Source: Asterochloris sp. CNOR1 (taxonomy: Eukaryota > Chlorophyta > Trebouxiophyceae > Trebouxiales > Trebouxiaceae). Taken from it: 64,000 bases of DNA. The position numbers and the translations under genes were made by a program. Positions 27,502 to 36,707 of this stretch are shown here, piece by piece (position 1 is the stretch's first letter; every line of letters starts with the position of its first letter). The notes beneath the pieces were generated by a model. The model saw nothing but the letters and a program-made list of their open reading frames with translations, was not told the origin of the DNA and did not search any database. The stretch is from the NCBI GenBank assembly GCA_963969365.1, contig OZ017763.1:1426001-1490000 (forward strand), given 5' to 3'.

Positions 27502-29380
27502 CCGGCTTCTGACCGAAGAACAGCTCCCACGGGGTCCTTAGCTTCTTAGCAGCAGGTGAGCGACACCTGATGTAGTTGGCTGTGTTGACAGCTTCTGCCC
27601 AGAGCTCCTTGGGCAGCCCAGCGTCACTGAGCATGGCCCTGGCCCGCTCCATGAGTGTGCGGTTGAGCCTTTCGGCCGCGCCATTCTGCTCTGGGGTGTA
27701 GGGAACGGTTGTCTGGTGGAGTATGCCTCTGGACTTGAGGTACTGGGTGAGCTCTGTGTTGACATACTCGCGCCCGCTGTCTGTGCGGATGGCTTGCACT
27801 CTCCTTTTGGTCTGGTTCTCCAGCAGGTGAAGGACTTCGCGGACCGTTGTGGTTGTTTCTGACTTGTAGGTGATGATCCGGACGATGGACAGCTTGGAGA
27901 AGTCGTCCAGGAAGGTGGCCACATACTTGCTTCCACCGAGTGAAGGTACGGGCATGGGCCCGCATAGGTCCATATGTAGAAGCTCCAGAGGTTCTGTGCT
28001 CTCCCGCTTGGAAGCTGGGAATGGCGCCTTGTGGTGCTTGGCCAGGATGCAAGGCTCGCAGACTACTGCCTTTGCAGCCTTGAAGTCCCTCTCAGGGACC
28101 TTGATGCCATCCACCATGTCCTCACGGACCAGCGCCTCCAGGTTGTGGTAGCCAAGGTGCCCAAAGCGGCGATGCCAGAGCTCTGCTGTCTCTGGCTTTG
28201 GGGTGGCCGCCAGTGCTGTGGCTGCATCCCTCAGGCTTGGGATGTAGTAGAGGCCATTGGGCCCGCGCTTGGCGGCACCAATGTCTCTGCCATGCTGCCT
28301 GATGGAGCAGCATGTGGGCCCAAAGTTGAACTTGGTGCCCCGCCCAGTTGCCGTGGTGATGGAGAACAGGTTGGCGGCTGCTGTTGGGATGTAGAGAACA
28401 CCCTTCAGCACAATGGTTGCTCTGTCTGTCTCCAAGAGAGCATCGCCCATGGCCTGGGCCTCGCCAATGGTGCCATTGGCAAAGCAGACCGTGATGTTGC
28501 GGTCTGCTGCCCTGACGTTGCTGAGCAGGTCCTTGTTGCCTGTGATGTGGTTGGATGCTCCTGAGTCCAGCACCCAGTCCATGTCCCAGTTGACGACTGT
28601 GGCCCCCATGGCAGCCACGTTGCGGTGGCCACTGTCTCCCATGCTGGGATTGGGGCCACTGGAGCTCCAGCGTGCCCAGCTGTGCCCTCTCTGCTCGTCC
28701 CGCTTCTTCTTCTGACACTCTGCCTTGAGGTGTCCCCGCTTGCCACAGCACCAGCACTCCTTGGCATTGCCTGAGCTGCCAGTGCCAGCTCTGTGCTGTG
28801 GCTTGCTGGCCTTGTTGGTGAAGAGGGCACGGTTGTCAGCCCTTTCTCCGCCGCCCAGTCGCTGCTCTGCTTGCAGCAGGTTGGCCAGCACGGCCCCCAG
28901 CTCCAGCTTGCTATCTGTAATCTCCAGGACAGCCACGACGGTGTCAAACTCCCTGGGCAGCCCAGCCAGGATGCACATGATGAGCTCCTGATCCTCCACA
29001 GTGTGGCCAGCGGCCAGCAGCTGATCCCGCATGTCTGTGGCCCGGTTCACGTACTGGACCAGAGGCTCATGGGGCTCCTTGCGTAGGCTGTTGAGCTCTC
29101 TCTTGAGGTGTAGCTGCCTTGCTGTGCTCTTGGCTTGGTAGACTGCCTCCAGCTTCTGCCAAGCCTCTGCTGCTGTCGTTGCCTTGGACAGCATATGTAG
29201 GTGGTGGTCCTTGACGTGGAGAGACAGCTGAGCCAATGCCTTCTCGTCTGCTCCAGCCTTGGGCTCACCCTGCCCGGACACAGCGCCCCAGAGGTCCTTG
29301 ATGGTGAGGAAGGCCTCCATCTTGACGCTCCATACAGCATAGTTGTCTGTGTCCAGCTTGTCAATGTCCACATTGGTCAT
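27110..29380 (-). CDS. gag-pol: Copia-1 Gag, protease and integrase
   Basis: Start taken at the ATG at 29380-29378 (MTNVDIDKLDTDNYAVW); an open frame extends back into the LTR without ATG. Gag follows with WQKLEAVYQAKSTARQLHL, a zinc knuckle CWCCGKRGHLKAEC (CX2CX4HX4C), the aspartic protease motif WVLDSGASNHITG, the integrase HHCC region (HRRFGHLGYHN, CEPCILAKHH) and a DDE core (MDLCGPM, IRTDSGREY, TPEQNGAAERLNRT). The frame ends at 27110 because two bases are missing in the run that reads GAGCCCCACGCC in copia-2. Confidence 0.93.
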   Translation of the reverse strand: MTNVDIDKLDTDNYAVWSVKMEAFLTIKDLWGAVSGQGEPKAGADEKALAQLSLHVKDHHLHMLSKATTAAEAWQKLEAVYQAKSTARQLHLKRELNSLRKEPHEPLVQYVNRATDMRDQLLAAGHTVEDQELIMCILAGLPREFDTVVAVLEITDSKLELGAVLANLLQAEQRLGGGERADNRALFTNKASKPQHRAGTGSSGNAKECWCCGKRGHLKAECQKKKRDEQRGHSWARWSSSGPNPSMGDSGHRNVAAMGATVVNWDMDWVLDSGASNHITGNKDLLSNVRAADRNITVCFANGTIGEAQAMGDALLETDRATIVLKGVLYIPTAAANLFSITTATGRGTKFNFGPTCCSIRQHGRDIGAAKRGPNGLYYIPSLRDAATALAATPKPETAELWHRRFGHLGYHNLEALVREDMVDGIKVPERDFKAAKAVVCEPCILAKHHKAPFPASKRESTEPLELLHMDLCGPMPVPSLGGSKYVATFLDDFSKLSIVRIITYKSETTTTVREVLHLLENQTKRRVQAIRTDSGREYVNTELTQYLKSRGILHQTTVPYTPEQNGAAERLNRTLMERARAMLSDAGLPKELWAEAVNTANYIRCRSPAAKKLRTPWELFFGQKPDVSHMRTFGATAYSHLPEEKRQKLDNRSIRGVMVGYPDSTKGYRILLDNQTVIISRSVIFDEGTGVTSIGSKHAPQWEADDSESDPEEQAQEEQVLVHQELPEEPPDSDQPPAPQPQTTLRRSTRATPAI

Positions 29381-29482
29381 CTTGGTCCCAGGTGTAGTCT
29401 TGCCTTCCTTTGCTGTGCCCACTCCTCTGGTGGTTGGCTCCTTAAGGCAGAGACGGCTTCTGTGGCTAGCAGCCGGCGAGGA

Positions 29483-29496
29483 CTGGGCCCATAACC
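29483..29496 (-). other. Copia-1 primer-binding site (half initiator tRNA type)
   Basis: On the element strand the 5' LTR is followed directly by GGTTATGGGCCCAG, complementary to the anticodon stem-loop side (CTGGGCCCATAACC) of eukaryotic initiator tRNA-Met rather than to a tRNA 3' end. Drosophila copia is known to use this half-tRNA priming. Confidence 0.8.
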
Positions 29497-29754
29497 TGTT
29501 GTATGATTGGCGGTGGCTGGCTAGCAAATGTGTTACAGAAGTTAAGTGTGTGTGTGGCCCAAGGCCCTTATATACACTGGTCAACGGTCAAGCATATTAG
29601 TTCATGGAAGCTGCTATGAGTTGATGTAAAGGCTCCAGAAGAGTCTGTTCCAGAAGCTTCTTGAACATGCAGGGTAGATTGCAGAATGTTCTTGACCAGT
29701 GTGGGACACTCTCACAGGCTGGACTGGCATGTCTGGTCTGACTGCCTCTCAACA
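29497..29754 (-). repeat. Copia-1 5' LTR
   Basis: 258 bp; its U5 end on the element strand reads ATCATACAACA, followed by the primer site. Compared with the 3' LTR it differs at one internal base (gtaaagg/gtgaagg) and in the U5 tip. Confidence 0.95.
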
Positions 29755-29759
29755 CCAAG
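29755..29759. repeat. Target-site duplication CCAAG, right copy
   Basis: Second CCAAG. Leaving out the element and one copy restores a continuous KUP reading frame across the junction. Confidence 0.95.
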
Positions 29760-30575
29760 GTCCATTCTCTGCAGCATGGGACCTGACCTTTGCGAGCAGC
29801 TGGGGCAGCTCGTCACACAAATCAACTCAGACCAGGTGGGCTCTTGCCTCGCCAATTGTTGTGCTGTCCCTGTCTATTGGCCAGCCGGCCAGTAAATGTC
29901 TGGCCGACTCTGCTTGGCAATCAGCTGCAGCAGACATGCTTCATAGCATTGTCTAGCGCCAGCCAGCTTTAGACCCTGTCTGCCCAGCCCTTCTGTATAT
30001 GGTTTGCAAGCACTTCTCACTGCTGCCTCCACTGACAAGCCATTTCCCCACTGCAGCTGCACCAGGTGCAAGGGGCCTGCAACACGTCGGTAAAAAAGAT
30101 TTGGCTGCTTGCAAGGGAGATCGCCCTGCAAGAACAAGAGCTAGAAGACGAGTCTAGGCCCACTGTCCTCATCATGGGCAGAGCTCATGTAAGGCTTCGA
30201 ATGGACAGCAACTGGTGAGTCTGTTGTACCTGTACAGTCCACACACAGTCCTCCGCAAAGCCAGCTAATGTATATAGCAACAATTGATATCAAGCAATAC
30301 CACCACGCAAGTCAGGCCAGGTTGCAATACATTGCGCAGTTTACAGGGTGCAATGTACCTCCTGAGCACATATGCCCAAACTGCATGGCATCACTGCTCT
30401 GCGTTGCCGCTTGATGAACACAACAAAGACTTGTGGTGCTGACTGCAGGTCGAGACGGTACTTGCTCGAATCCCCGTATCAATGCATAGTCAACAATACC
30501 AAAGCAGATGCCTATAGGACTTTTGGGGTCCCTGAGGCCAATTTGTCTGAGCATGGCATGGTCTATGTTGTCTGA
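29760..30575 (+). pseudogene. Orphaned C-terminal exons of the KUP transporter
   Basis: Three exon pieces follow the copia element: 29760-29835 (the rest of the split exon, GPDLCEQLGQLVTQINSDQ), 30057-30214 (KKIWLLAREIALQEQELEDE, TVLIMGRAHVRLRM) and 30449-30575 (NNTKADAYRTFGVPEANL, ending HGMVYVV and TGA). The joints are in phase with each other and with the exon before the insertion. The MVY-containing terminus is the normal KUP/HAK end. With the element present they are reachable only if the whole 4.6 kb is skipped or spliced out. Confidence 0.88.
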
Positions 30576-30654
30576 GCCAGCTTTTCAAATCGCTTCTTGT
30601 CCTCCTCACTGTTCATCGTACTTGACAGCACTTCAGGAAATCCCGGTGCGCCAG

Positions 30655-30737
30655 TGTAGCACACACAGCTACCTGCTAGAAGCTACCAGACCGGCCAGAA
30701 TCTTACACTGCACCTGCCAGAACAATCCATGAGCTTG
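30655..30737 (+). repeat. Relic gypsy family-A LTR end
   Basis: Starts TGTAGCACACACAGCTACC and continues with the divergent but colinear family-A LTR sequence (accagaccggccagaat, cactgcacctgccagaac, catgagctt). Only the first third of the LTR is present, 80 bases after the KUP stop, so it lies in the KUP 3' UTR. Confidence 0.75.
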
Positions 30738-30789
30738 ATCAATCCATTCATCCACTTATACAGAACCTTCCATCCAGTCATCACCTGTT

Positions 30790-30794
30790 TGTAA
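30790..30794 (+). terminator. Putative KUP polyadenylation signal TGTAA
   Basis: TGTAA is the usual chlorophyte poly(A) signal; this one is about 215 bases after the KUP stop codon and downstream of the LTR relic. Confidence 0.45.
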
Positions 30795-30799
30795 AGCAC

Positions 30800-32520
30800 T
30801 TGTCACTTTATTGTGACACATTTTGACCTCATGAAGTCCTGACAACCTTGCACTTCGCCACAGGGCCCAAGTCCATAGCAATCATATAATCTCTGGGCCA
30901 CAGCCAGAATAATCAGCCTTGACAAGTTGTCTCTGCCTTTCTGATCAAGGCTTCTTCAAAGAATCATAGGGACTGATATCCTTCAGATGAGCACGAATGC
31001 TGCTGAGCAGCAGTAAAGACAGCAGCAGACCATGTGTGATCTGACAAAATCCCGACTATCAAATTGCATGTATAGGGTAACGCTTCCATACAAAGCAGGA
31101 GAGCAGGCAGGGTGTACACGTTTGCTCAAGTCAACTGCTGCATCTAAGTAAGTCACAGGCAGTCAGCCTTGTAAGAGAGGCATCCTGAAGAGCACCCATG
31201 TTGCCGCTTGCTGACCGCTGCTATGTGCAATAAGAATCAGCCGATCAAGCAGTGTGCAAATGTGGAGGGGAAAAAAAGGGGCTGGCCCCTGGCCTCAACG
31301 GATGCAATGGCCTATGAAGTGCGCATTGTGCACAGGCGAAGGGTTACATACGAAACAATGATGTGATGTTGCAGCAGGCCAGCGGCCGAGAATGAGCACA
31401 GCGATCAGCTCTGCATGCTGACTAGTAGCGGGCTGACATGTGCTGGTTGCGAAGCACATCAGTGACAGCCCCCCTGCGACTTAGCTGCCAGTGAAGGCGT
31501 TCATTGGTGCCGCACAGCCTCAGCCTGCAGTGCTGCAGGCCGCTGCACCAGGGCCAGCTGCGTCACAAGCAGGCCTCAGCGTAGGTGGGTGATGCCTGCC
31601 TGTGACTAAGCTGCTCTCATCTGACTACTACACAGCTCTCGGGCATCTGTAGGCTGAGGTGACTGCTAACTATTGTATGGTACAGTAGTTTCAGAAAATT
31701 TATGTACTTGCTGCGACACCGTCAGCCTACTGCCAAACACTCTGGCCAAGGACTTGCCTCCCGCGTATCTGCAACTGCTGCCAGGGAAGTGATGCCCCGC
31801 CAAAGCACTGTCATCATGAGCATGCTGGAAGCTGCAGCCCGTTCCAGAGACCACCATGAAACCTGAATGGCCCTGCAGCAGTCATCAGGAGGTGAGGGCT
31901 AAGGAAACCTGAGAAATGCTCTTCTGTTGAGTGTCATGTTCACGTGCGACAGCGAGCAGGCTGCGAAACCTGCCGTCGAGAGAGGCTGAACCAGAGGGCC
32001 TGGCCTAGGCCCTCTTGATTGTGGCACAGTTCAGGGTGCACTCCAAAGACTCCGGGTGGCGCTAGGTTCGCAAGTTTCTGAAGCCGAGGGGGCTCCCGAA
32101 ACTCTGCGACTTTCGACCCGTGGATAAGTGTCATCTAGCTCTGCTTTTGGCAGGGCTTTTGCACAAGAACCCCCCGGTCACATGCCAGAGCTAGGTGCAC
32201 GGCCCACTTTGCAAGTTTTCGGTCCCACAATGCTACCCAAGTTTCTCCTTATATCTGCCGCTGCAGCTAAGTCTCAAGAAGATATCACGACCCCTCCGCG
32301 ATGGACCTGCAGGTGTGGTTTGCACCCGGTCGCAGCAGATCAGCATGCTAGCTGTTAAAGTTCCAGCTAAGCTAGCTCGCAGACTAAGCCTGGCTTGTAT
32401 AGGAGGCAGACGTTGTGGCCCCAGGGGACCAAGCTATGGCTCAGGGACTACATGATTACTCTGTACGTCGGTGCCTCAGCTCTGTTCAAGCATAAAGTGT
32501 TCTAGGTCAAGCAGATAAGA
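30800..32520. other. No recognised gene
   Basis: Only short open frames on both strands, none with a motif I know. A poly-purine stretch (ggggaaaaaaaggggctggccc) is at about 31267. This is the interval between KUP and the retrotransposon cluster. Confidence 0.5.
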
Positions 32521-32761
32521 TGTGGCCCAGGGGTTACATGGTTGCTACTTGGGCCCTGAGGCCAGCTACAAGGATGTGAGGTGTGTGAAGTATGAGAGGT
32601 CTGCTAGCAAGGTGAACAGAGTGCTATACATACTATGTTATCATTAATATTTTTAAAGGTAAGCTCATGGAAGGTTCTGGCAGGTGCAGTGGGAACTTCT
32701 GGCAGGTGAGTAGAAGTGTCTGGCAGGTCTGGTAGGTTCTAGTAGGTAGCTGTGTGCTACA
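32521..32761 (-). repeat. Gypsy-A1 3' LTR
   Basis: Plus-strand TGTGGCCCAGG...TGTGCTACA. It matches 34270-34506 and the two LTRs of copy 2, with a few substitutions and small gaps; it is more diverged than the copy-2 pair. Confidence 0.9.
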
Positions 32762-33034
32762 TCCTTCCCCCCCTTTGATACTGAAGCTCCTTGGGGGGGC
32801 TCCATGTTGTGTGGCGCACGTTGGGATGTGCCAAGTGCGTTCGTTGCGTTGCTGTGGTCCAATGTGGTCTGCATTGGTTGCTCAGGTCCTTGGATCTTTT
32901 CCGCAAGGTGCGCTGTACCCAGGTGATGCTCTCTGCGATGGTGTTGTCCTTGGGGTCTCATTTGGTCCACTGTGATCTGTGATGGGTGTCCAGGTCCTTG
33001 GATTCTTGTCCGCAAGGTGCTCTGTGCCCGGGTG

Positions 33035-33180
33035 GTCTCTGCGATGGTAAGGTCTCTGCGATGGTGTGGTCTCTGCGATGGCATGGCCTCTGCGATGGTG
33101 TTGTCTCTGCGATGGCATGGTCTCTGCGATGGTGTTGTCTCTGTGATGGTGTGGTCTCGGCGATGGTGTTGTCTCCGGTG
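33035..33180. repeat. 17-bp minisatellite, about 8 units (gypsy A1)
   Basis: Unit gtctctgcgatggtgtg with small variants (gcatg, tgtt ends), about eight full copies. Copy 2 has about four. Seventeen is not a multiple of three, so the three reading frames are visited in turn; on the element strand all units stay open (TIAET, PSQRP, HRRD). Confidence 0.9.
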
Positions 33181-33394
33181 TCTTAGGATGCATGATGTGG
33201 CACAAGCTGTTGTAGTCCTTGAGGTGTTGTGGTCTGGGAGTTGCTGCCCAAGGGTCACCCCTGCCTGAGCCGGTCCGCTCTAGTCTGCAAGGATGTCCCT
33301 TCTTGGACTTGGGTAGTCTTGGTCTGGGCTGTCGATATTGGCGTGGCTCTGCTGGCGCAGATCTGTGCCAAAGCTGTGTGATCAGGTTGGCCGG

Positions 33395-34219
33395 CTAGTC
33401 TCTGGGTTGCTCTTGTGCTGAAGATGTTGTTGGACGCACGGTGGCTGACGGAGTGCGCTCTCGAGCACGGTGCCCAAGTTGGTGGCAGCGGAAGCTCTGC
33501 TTGCCTCTGAGGAGGCGGTGTCGCTCTGTGGGTGGGCGTCTGGTCAGGGCACCCAGCTGCATGGATTGTGGTCCCAGGTAGGGAGGTGAAGGGGTTGGCC
33601 GGTTGATGTGGTAGGTGGGTCGTGTGTAGTAGAGAGCTGAGTCAGCGGCTTGTGCCAGGCGCATGGCGTCGTTGACGGTGGATGGCCGCTTCTGCTCCAC
33701 GTGGAGGCGAATCTGGGGCTTCAGGCCTTTCACAAACTGGTAGATGGCGTCCGCGGGGTGCATGTGTGGAACTTCCAGGTGTAGGCCTGAGAACTGGTTG
33801 GCGTAGTCTGTGACAGAGGTGCGTTGCCTGAGGTTCTCCATGTTGTCTCTGGCGATGCGCTCAGCATCAAGGGTCTGGAAGGCCTCAAGGAAGGCACCCT
33901 TGGATGTTGTCCAGGTGGTTGGTGGGCTTCCGGAAATTTCTTGGGTGCGCCACCAGGTTCTTGTAGCTCCTATGAGGAAGGACACGGCGTGGGGCACGGC
34001 CTGTGCGGTGCCCAGGAGTCCCGAGAGGGTGAGGTAGAGTGTCATCTGGTGCAGCCAGTTGGATGCTGCACCACTGCGGTGGTCTCCTTGGAACTTGTCT
34101 GGCTTGGGTGGTTTGGGTGGCTTGGGTGCTGAGTGGACAGCCTGCTGTGTGCTGAGCTGCTGTAGGGCACTGGTGGCTGTGATCAGGGAAGCCTCGAGCT
34201 CCATGATCTTGGCTTGCAT
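33395..34219 (-). CDS. gag: Gypsy-A1 Gag
   Basis: Retrotransposon Gag of the gypsy type: QQLSTQQAVHSAPKPPKPPK, SNWLHQMTLYLTLSGLLG, RTWWRTQEISGSPPTTW, RTSVTDYANQFSGL, VPHMHPADAIYQFVKGLKPQ. The start is the ATG at 34219-34217, because the ATG used in family B (MDPAAMQ) is ACG here. The zinc knuckle is degenerate (FRCHQLGHRARERT, lacking the first and last Cys spacing of CX2CX4HX4C). Confidence 0.85.
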   Translation of the reverse strand: MQAKIMELEASLITATSALQQLSTQQAVHSAPKPPKPPKPDKFQGDHRSGAASNWLHQMTLYLTLSGLLGTAQAVPHAVSFLIGATRTWWRTQEISGSPPTTWTTSKGAFLEAFQTLDAERIARDNMENLRQRTSVTDYANQFSGLHLEVPHMHPADAIYQFVKGLKPQIRLHVEQKRPSTVNDAMRLAQAADSALYYTRPTYHINRPTPSPPYLGPQSMQLGALTRRPPTERHRLLRGKQSFRCHQLGHRARERTPSATVRPTTSSAQEQPRD

Positions 34220-34269
34220 GGCTGCTGGGTCCGTGGGGAATGATCGAACAGAACCCTCCGAAACCAAGT

Positions 34270-34506
34270 TGTGGCCCAGGGGTTACATGGTTGCTATGGA
34301 CTTGGGCCCTGAGGCCAGGTACAAGGTTGTGAGGTGTGTGAAGTATGAGAGGTCTCCTAGCAAGGTGAACAGAGTGCTATATATACCAATTATGATCAAT
34401 ATTTATAAAGGTAAGCTCATGGAAGGATCTGGCAGGTGCAGTGGGCACTTCTGGCAGGTGAGTAGAAGTGTCTGGCAGGTCTGGTAGGTTCTAGTAGGTA
34501 GCTGTG
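34270..34506 (-). repeat. Gypsy-A1 5' LTR, end truncated
   Basis: Begins TGTGGCCCAGG and carries the TATA-like gctatatatacc. The last bases of the family-A LTR are missing and the sequence passes directly into TGCAGCACACTG, the start of the family-B LTR. Confidence 0.85.
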
Positions 34507-34712
34507 TGCAGCACACTGCTGCCTTCTAGACCCTACCAGACCCTATCAGAAGCTTCCACTGCACCTGCTAGAACCTTCCTTGATTTTCCTTTCCTTATGT
34601 TATAATAATATGAGAGTATATATAGCACTCTGGCACTTCACCAACATTCCTTGACACCTTTGAACACCGTCTCAGAGCCCACCGTCCACCGTACGTTGTA
34701 AGCGAGGCCACA
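34507..34712 (+). repeat. Gypsy-B left-arm 5' LTR
   Basis: 206 bp, TGCAGCACACTG...GAGGCCACA, with a TATA-like gtatatatagcac. It is followed by acttggtttcggagg, a primer region shared with family A. Confidence 0.92.
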
Positions 34713-34746
34713 ACTTGGTTTCGGAGGTTCTGTTCGATCATTCCCC

Positions 34747-36030
34747 ATGGACCCAGCAGCCATGCAAGCCAAGATAGGGGAGCTCGAGGCTTCCCTGGCA
34801 ACAGTCACCGGTGCCCTGCAGCAGCTCAGCACACAGCAGGCTGCCCACTCAGCACCCAAGCAACCCAAGCCACCTCAGCCAGAGAAGTATGAGGGAGACC
34901 GCCGCAGTGGTGCAGCATCCAACTGGCTGCACCAGATGACACTCTACCTCACCATCCTGGGCATCCTGGACACCGCCCACGCCATCCCCCACGCAGTGTC
35001 CTTCCTCATCGGAGCTGCCAGGACCTGGTGGCGTGCTCAGGAAGCTTCTGGAAGCCCACCAACCACCTGGGCAGCCTTCAAGGCCTCCTTCCTTCTTGTG
35101 CACGAAGAGGATGGGTGCTCCAAAGGGGGACTTGCTGGGCTTGATGAAGCCCTTCTCCAGCAAGTCGTCCAGCTGCTTGCGCAGCTCTCCAAGCTCCACA
35201 GGGGACATGCGGTAGATGCCCTGATATGGTTGGGCGCCGCCAGGTTCCAGGTCGATGTGGTGGTCAACGTCCCTCCTTGGTGGTAGTTTACTGGGAAGAG
35301 GCTGGAAGACGCCTTGGAGAAGTATGAGGGAGACCGCCGCAGTGGTGCAGCATCCAACTGGCTGCACCAGATGACACTCTACCTCACCATCCTGGGCATC
35401 CTGGACACCGCCCACGCCATCCCCCACGCAGTGTCCTTCCTCATCGGAGCTGCCAGAACCTGGTGGCGTGCTCAGGAAGCTTCTGGAAGCCCACCAACCA
35501 CCTGGGCAGCCTTCAAGGCCTCCTTCCTTGAGGCCTTCCAGACCATCGATGCTGAGCGCATGGCCAGGGACCGCATGGAGAACCTCAAGCAACGCACCTC
35601 TGTCACAGACTACGCCAACCAGTTCTCAGGTCTGCTCCTGGAAGTTCCAGAGATGCACCCTGCGGACGCCGTCTACCGCTTTGTGAGGGGGCTGAAGCCC
35701 CAGATCCGCCTCCACGTGGAGCTCCAGCGCCCAACCACTGTCAACGACGCCATCCGCTTGGCACAAGCTGCTGACTCAGCACTGTACTTCACGCGGCCCA
35801 CCTACCCTGTCAACCGGCCGACACCTTCACCTACCTACATGGGGCCACAGCCCATGCAACTTGGCGCTCTGACCCGCCCACCCAAGCTCTCACCAGCAGA
35901 GCGTGAGCGCCTGTACAGAGAGGGCAGGTGCTTCCGCTGCCGCCAGCCTGGACATCTTGCTGAGGAGTGCACCTACTTCAACACCACGCGCCCCACATCA
36001 TCCTCATCACATGAGCAACCAAAAAACTAG
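34747..36030 (+). pseudogene. gag: Gypsy-B left-arm Gag, scrambled
   Basis: Starts MDPAAMQAKIGELEASLATV, then SNWLHQMTLYLTILGILDTA. After 35092 the sequence becomes the reverse complement of the RT start (up to about 35314), then gag restarts at EKYEGDRRSGAASNWLHQ and runs through RTSVTDYANQFSGL, PADAVYRFVRGLKPQ to a good zinc knuckle CFRCRQPGHLAEEC and ends at 36030. The first part of gag is therefore present twice and the continuous Gag is destroyed. Confidence 0.88.
35088..35316 (-). repeat. Inverted internal insert in gypsy-B left-arm gag
   Basis: The segment is the reverse complement of about 36722-36948 of the same arm (start of RT), inserted in gag and followed by a second copy of 34885-35093. 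The first junction has a short shared tccttc; the second has a base or two. Confidence 0.9.
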
Positions 36031-36107
36031 CTGGCCAGCCTGGTCACACAGGCTTTGGGCACAGAGCTGCGCCGGCACACATCCAAAGCCACATCGGAGT
36101 CGCCACC

Positions 36108-36704
36108 ATGACAACACCACCATGCCACCCAGACCTGCTCATCCTTCAAGGCACCTGCGCCGGACACCCTGCCAACATCCTGGTGGACTCAGGTGCCTCC
36201 ATGGACTTCATCAACCACCGCTACATGGCCAAGCACAGACTACCCAAGACCAAGGAAGACCCCCATGGGCGTGTCACGCTTGCAGACGGCAGCGTGCGCC
36301 CATGCACCCAGATTAGCGACAACACCGTCACCCTCAGTGGCTACCAGACCTCGTGCCACCTCCACGTCACAGACCTCGGCCCCCATGATCTCATCCTGGG
36401 ACAACCATGGCTCCAGAGCAACAACCCTGACATCGACTGGGCACAGCGCACCTTTCGGCCAAGAATCCAAGGACCTGAACGCCCAACACAGATCATAGTG
36501 GCCCCCAGCAGTGAGGCACCAAGGACAACTTCTTCTAAGGACATCCCAGTCATCTCCTCGTTGCAAGCCTCCAGAGCACTCAGACACGGCGCCAGCGGCT
36601 ATCTTGCCCTGGTGCGCACCGCAGAGACAACCACCGCAGAGACAACCACCGCAGAGACAACCACAGTGACCCCGGCACCACAGACTTCACACGCCCAGCT
36701 CTAG
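36108..36704 (+). CDS. pro: Gypsy-B left-arm protease region
   Basis: Aspartic protease with NILVDSGASMDFINHRYM (DSG active site), then a second hydrophobic block DLILGQPWL. It ends at an in-frame TAG (36702-36704), directly followed in the same frame by the RT reading [11 protein letters not shown] 15-bp repeat (accgcagagacaacc, three units, 36622-36665) lies just before. Confidence 0.85.
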   Translation: MTTPPCHPDLLILQGTCAGHPANILVDSGASMDFINHRYMAKHRLPKTKEDPHGRVTLADGSVRPCTQISDNTVTLSGYQTSCHLHVTDLGPHDLILGQPWLQSNNPDIDWAQRTFRPRIQGPERPTQIIVAPSSEAPRTTSSKDIPVISSLQASRALRHGASGYLALVRTAETTTAETTTAETTTVTPAPQTSHAQL

Positions 36705-36707
36705 GAG

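Larger units (their letters stand above)
25175..29754 (-). mobile_element. Ty1/copia LTR retrotransposon 1 (complete, young, in KUP exon)
   Basis: 4580-bp element in minus orientation with two 258-bp LTRs (25175-25432 and 29497-29754), TG...CA termini and a 5-bp target duplication. The LTRs differ at one internal site plus three positions at the U5 end, so the insertion is recent. Internal order on the minus strand is Gag, protease, integrase, RT, RNase H: the copia order. A 14-base primer site matching a half initiator tRNA lies next to the 5' LTR. The Gag-Pol frame is broken once by a 2-base deletion near 27125. Confidence 0.97.
32521..34506 (-). mobile_element. Gypsy family A, copy 1: gag-only LTR element
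   Basis: About 2-kb element in minus orientation: LTRs at 32521-32761 and 34270-34506, gag next to the 5' LTR, a 17-bp minisatellite, a short protease-region relic and a polypurine tract (AAAGGGGGGGAAGGATG on the element strand) before the 3' LTR. There is no RT, RNase H or integrase. The right LTR lacks its last bases (expected ...gtgtgctaca) because the family-B composite starts there. Confidence 0.88.

Noticed and set aside
30738-32520. Possible non-coding RNA or small gene after KUP
   Set aside because: No tRNA-like, snoRNA-like or conserved structure could be made out by eye.
33035-33180. CRISPR-like array
   Set aside because: Repeats are contiguous 17-bp units without spacers, in a eukaryotic retroelement.
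32665-33258. 197-codon minus-strand open frame in gypsy A1
   Set aside because: Its openness comes from the 17-bp minisatellite; it contains only a protease-linker relic (RTRIQGPGHPSQI) and is not a separate gene.
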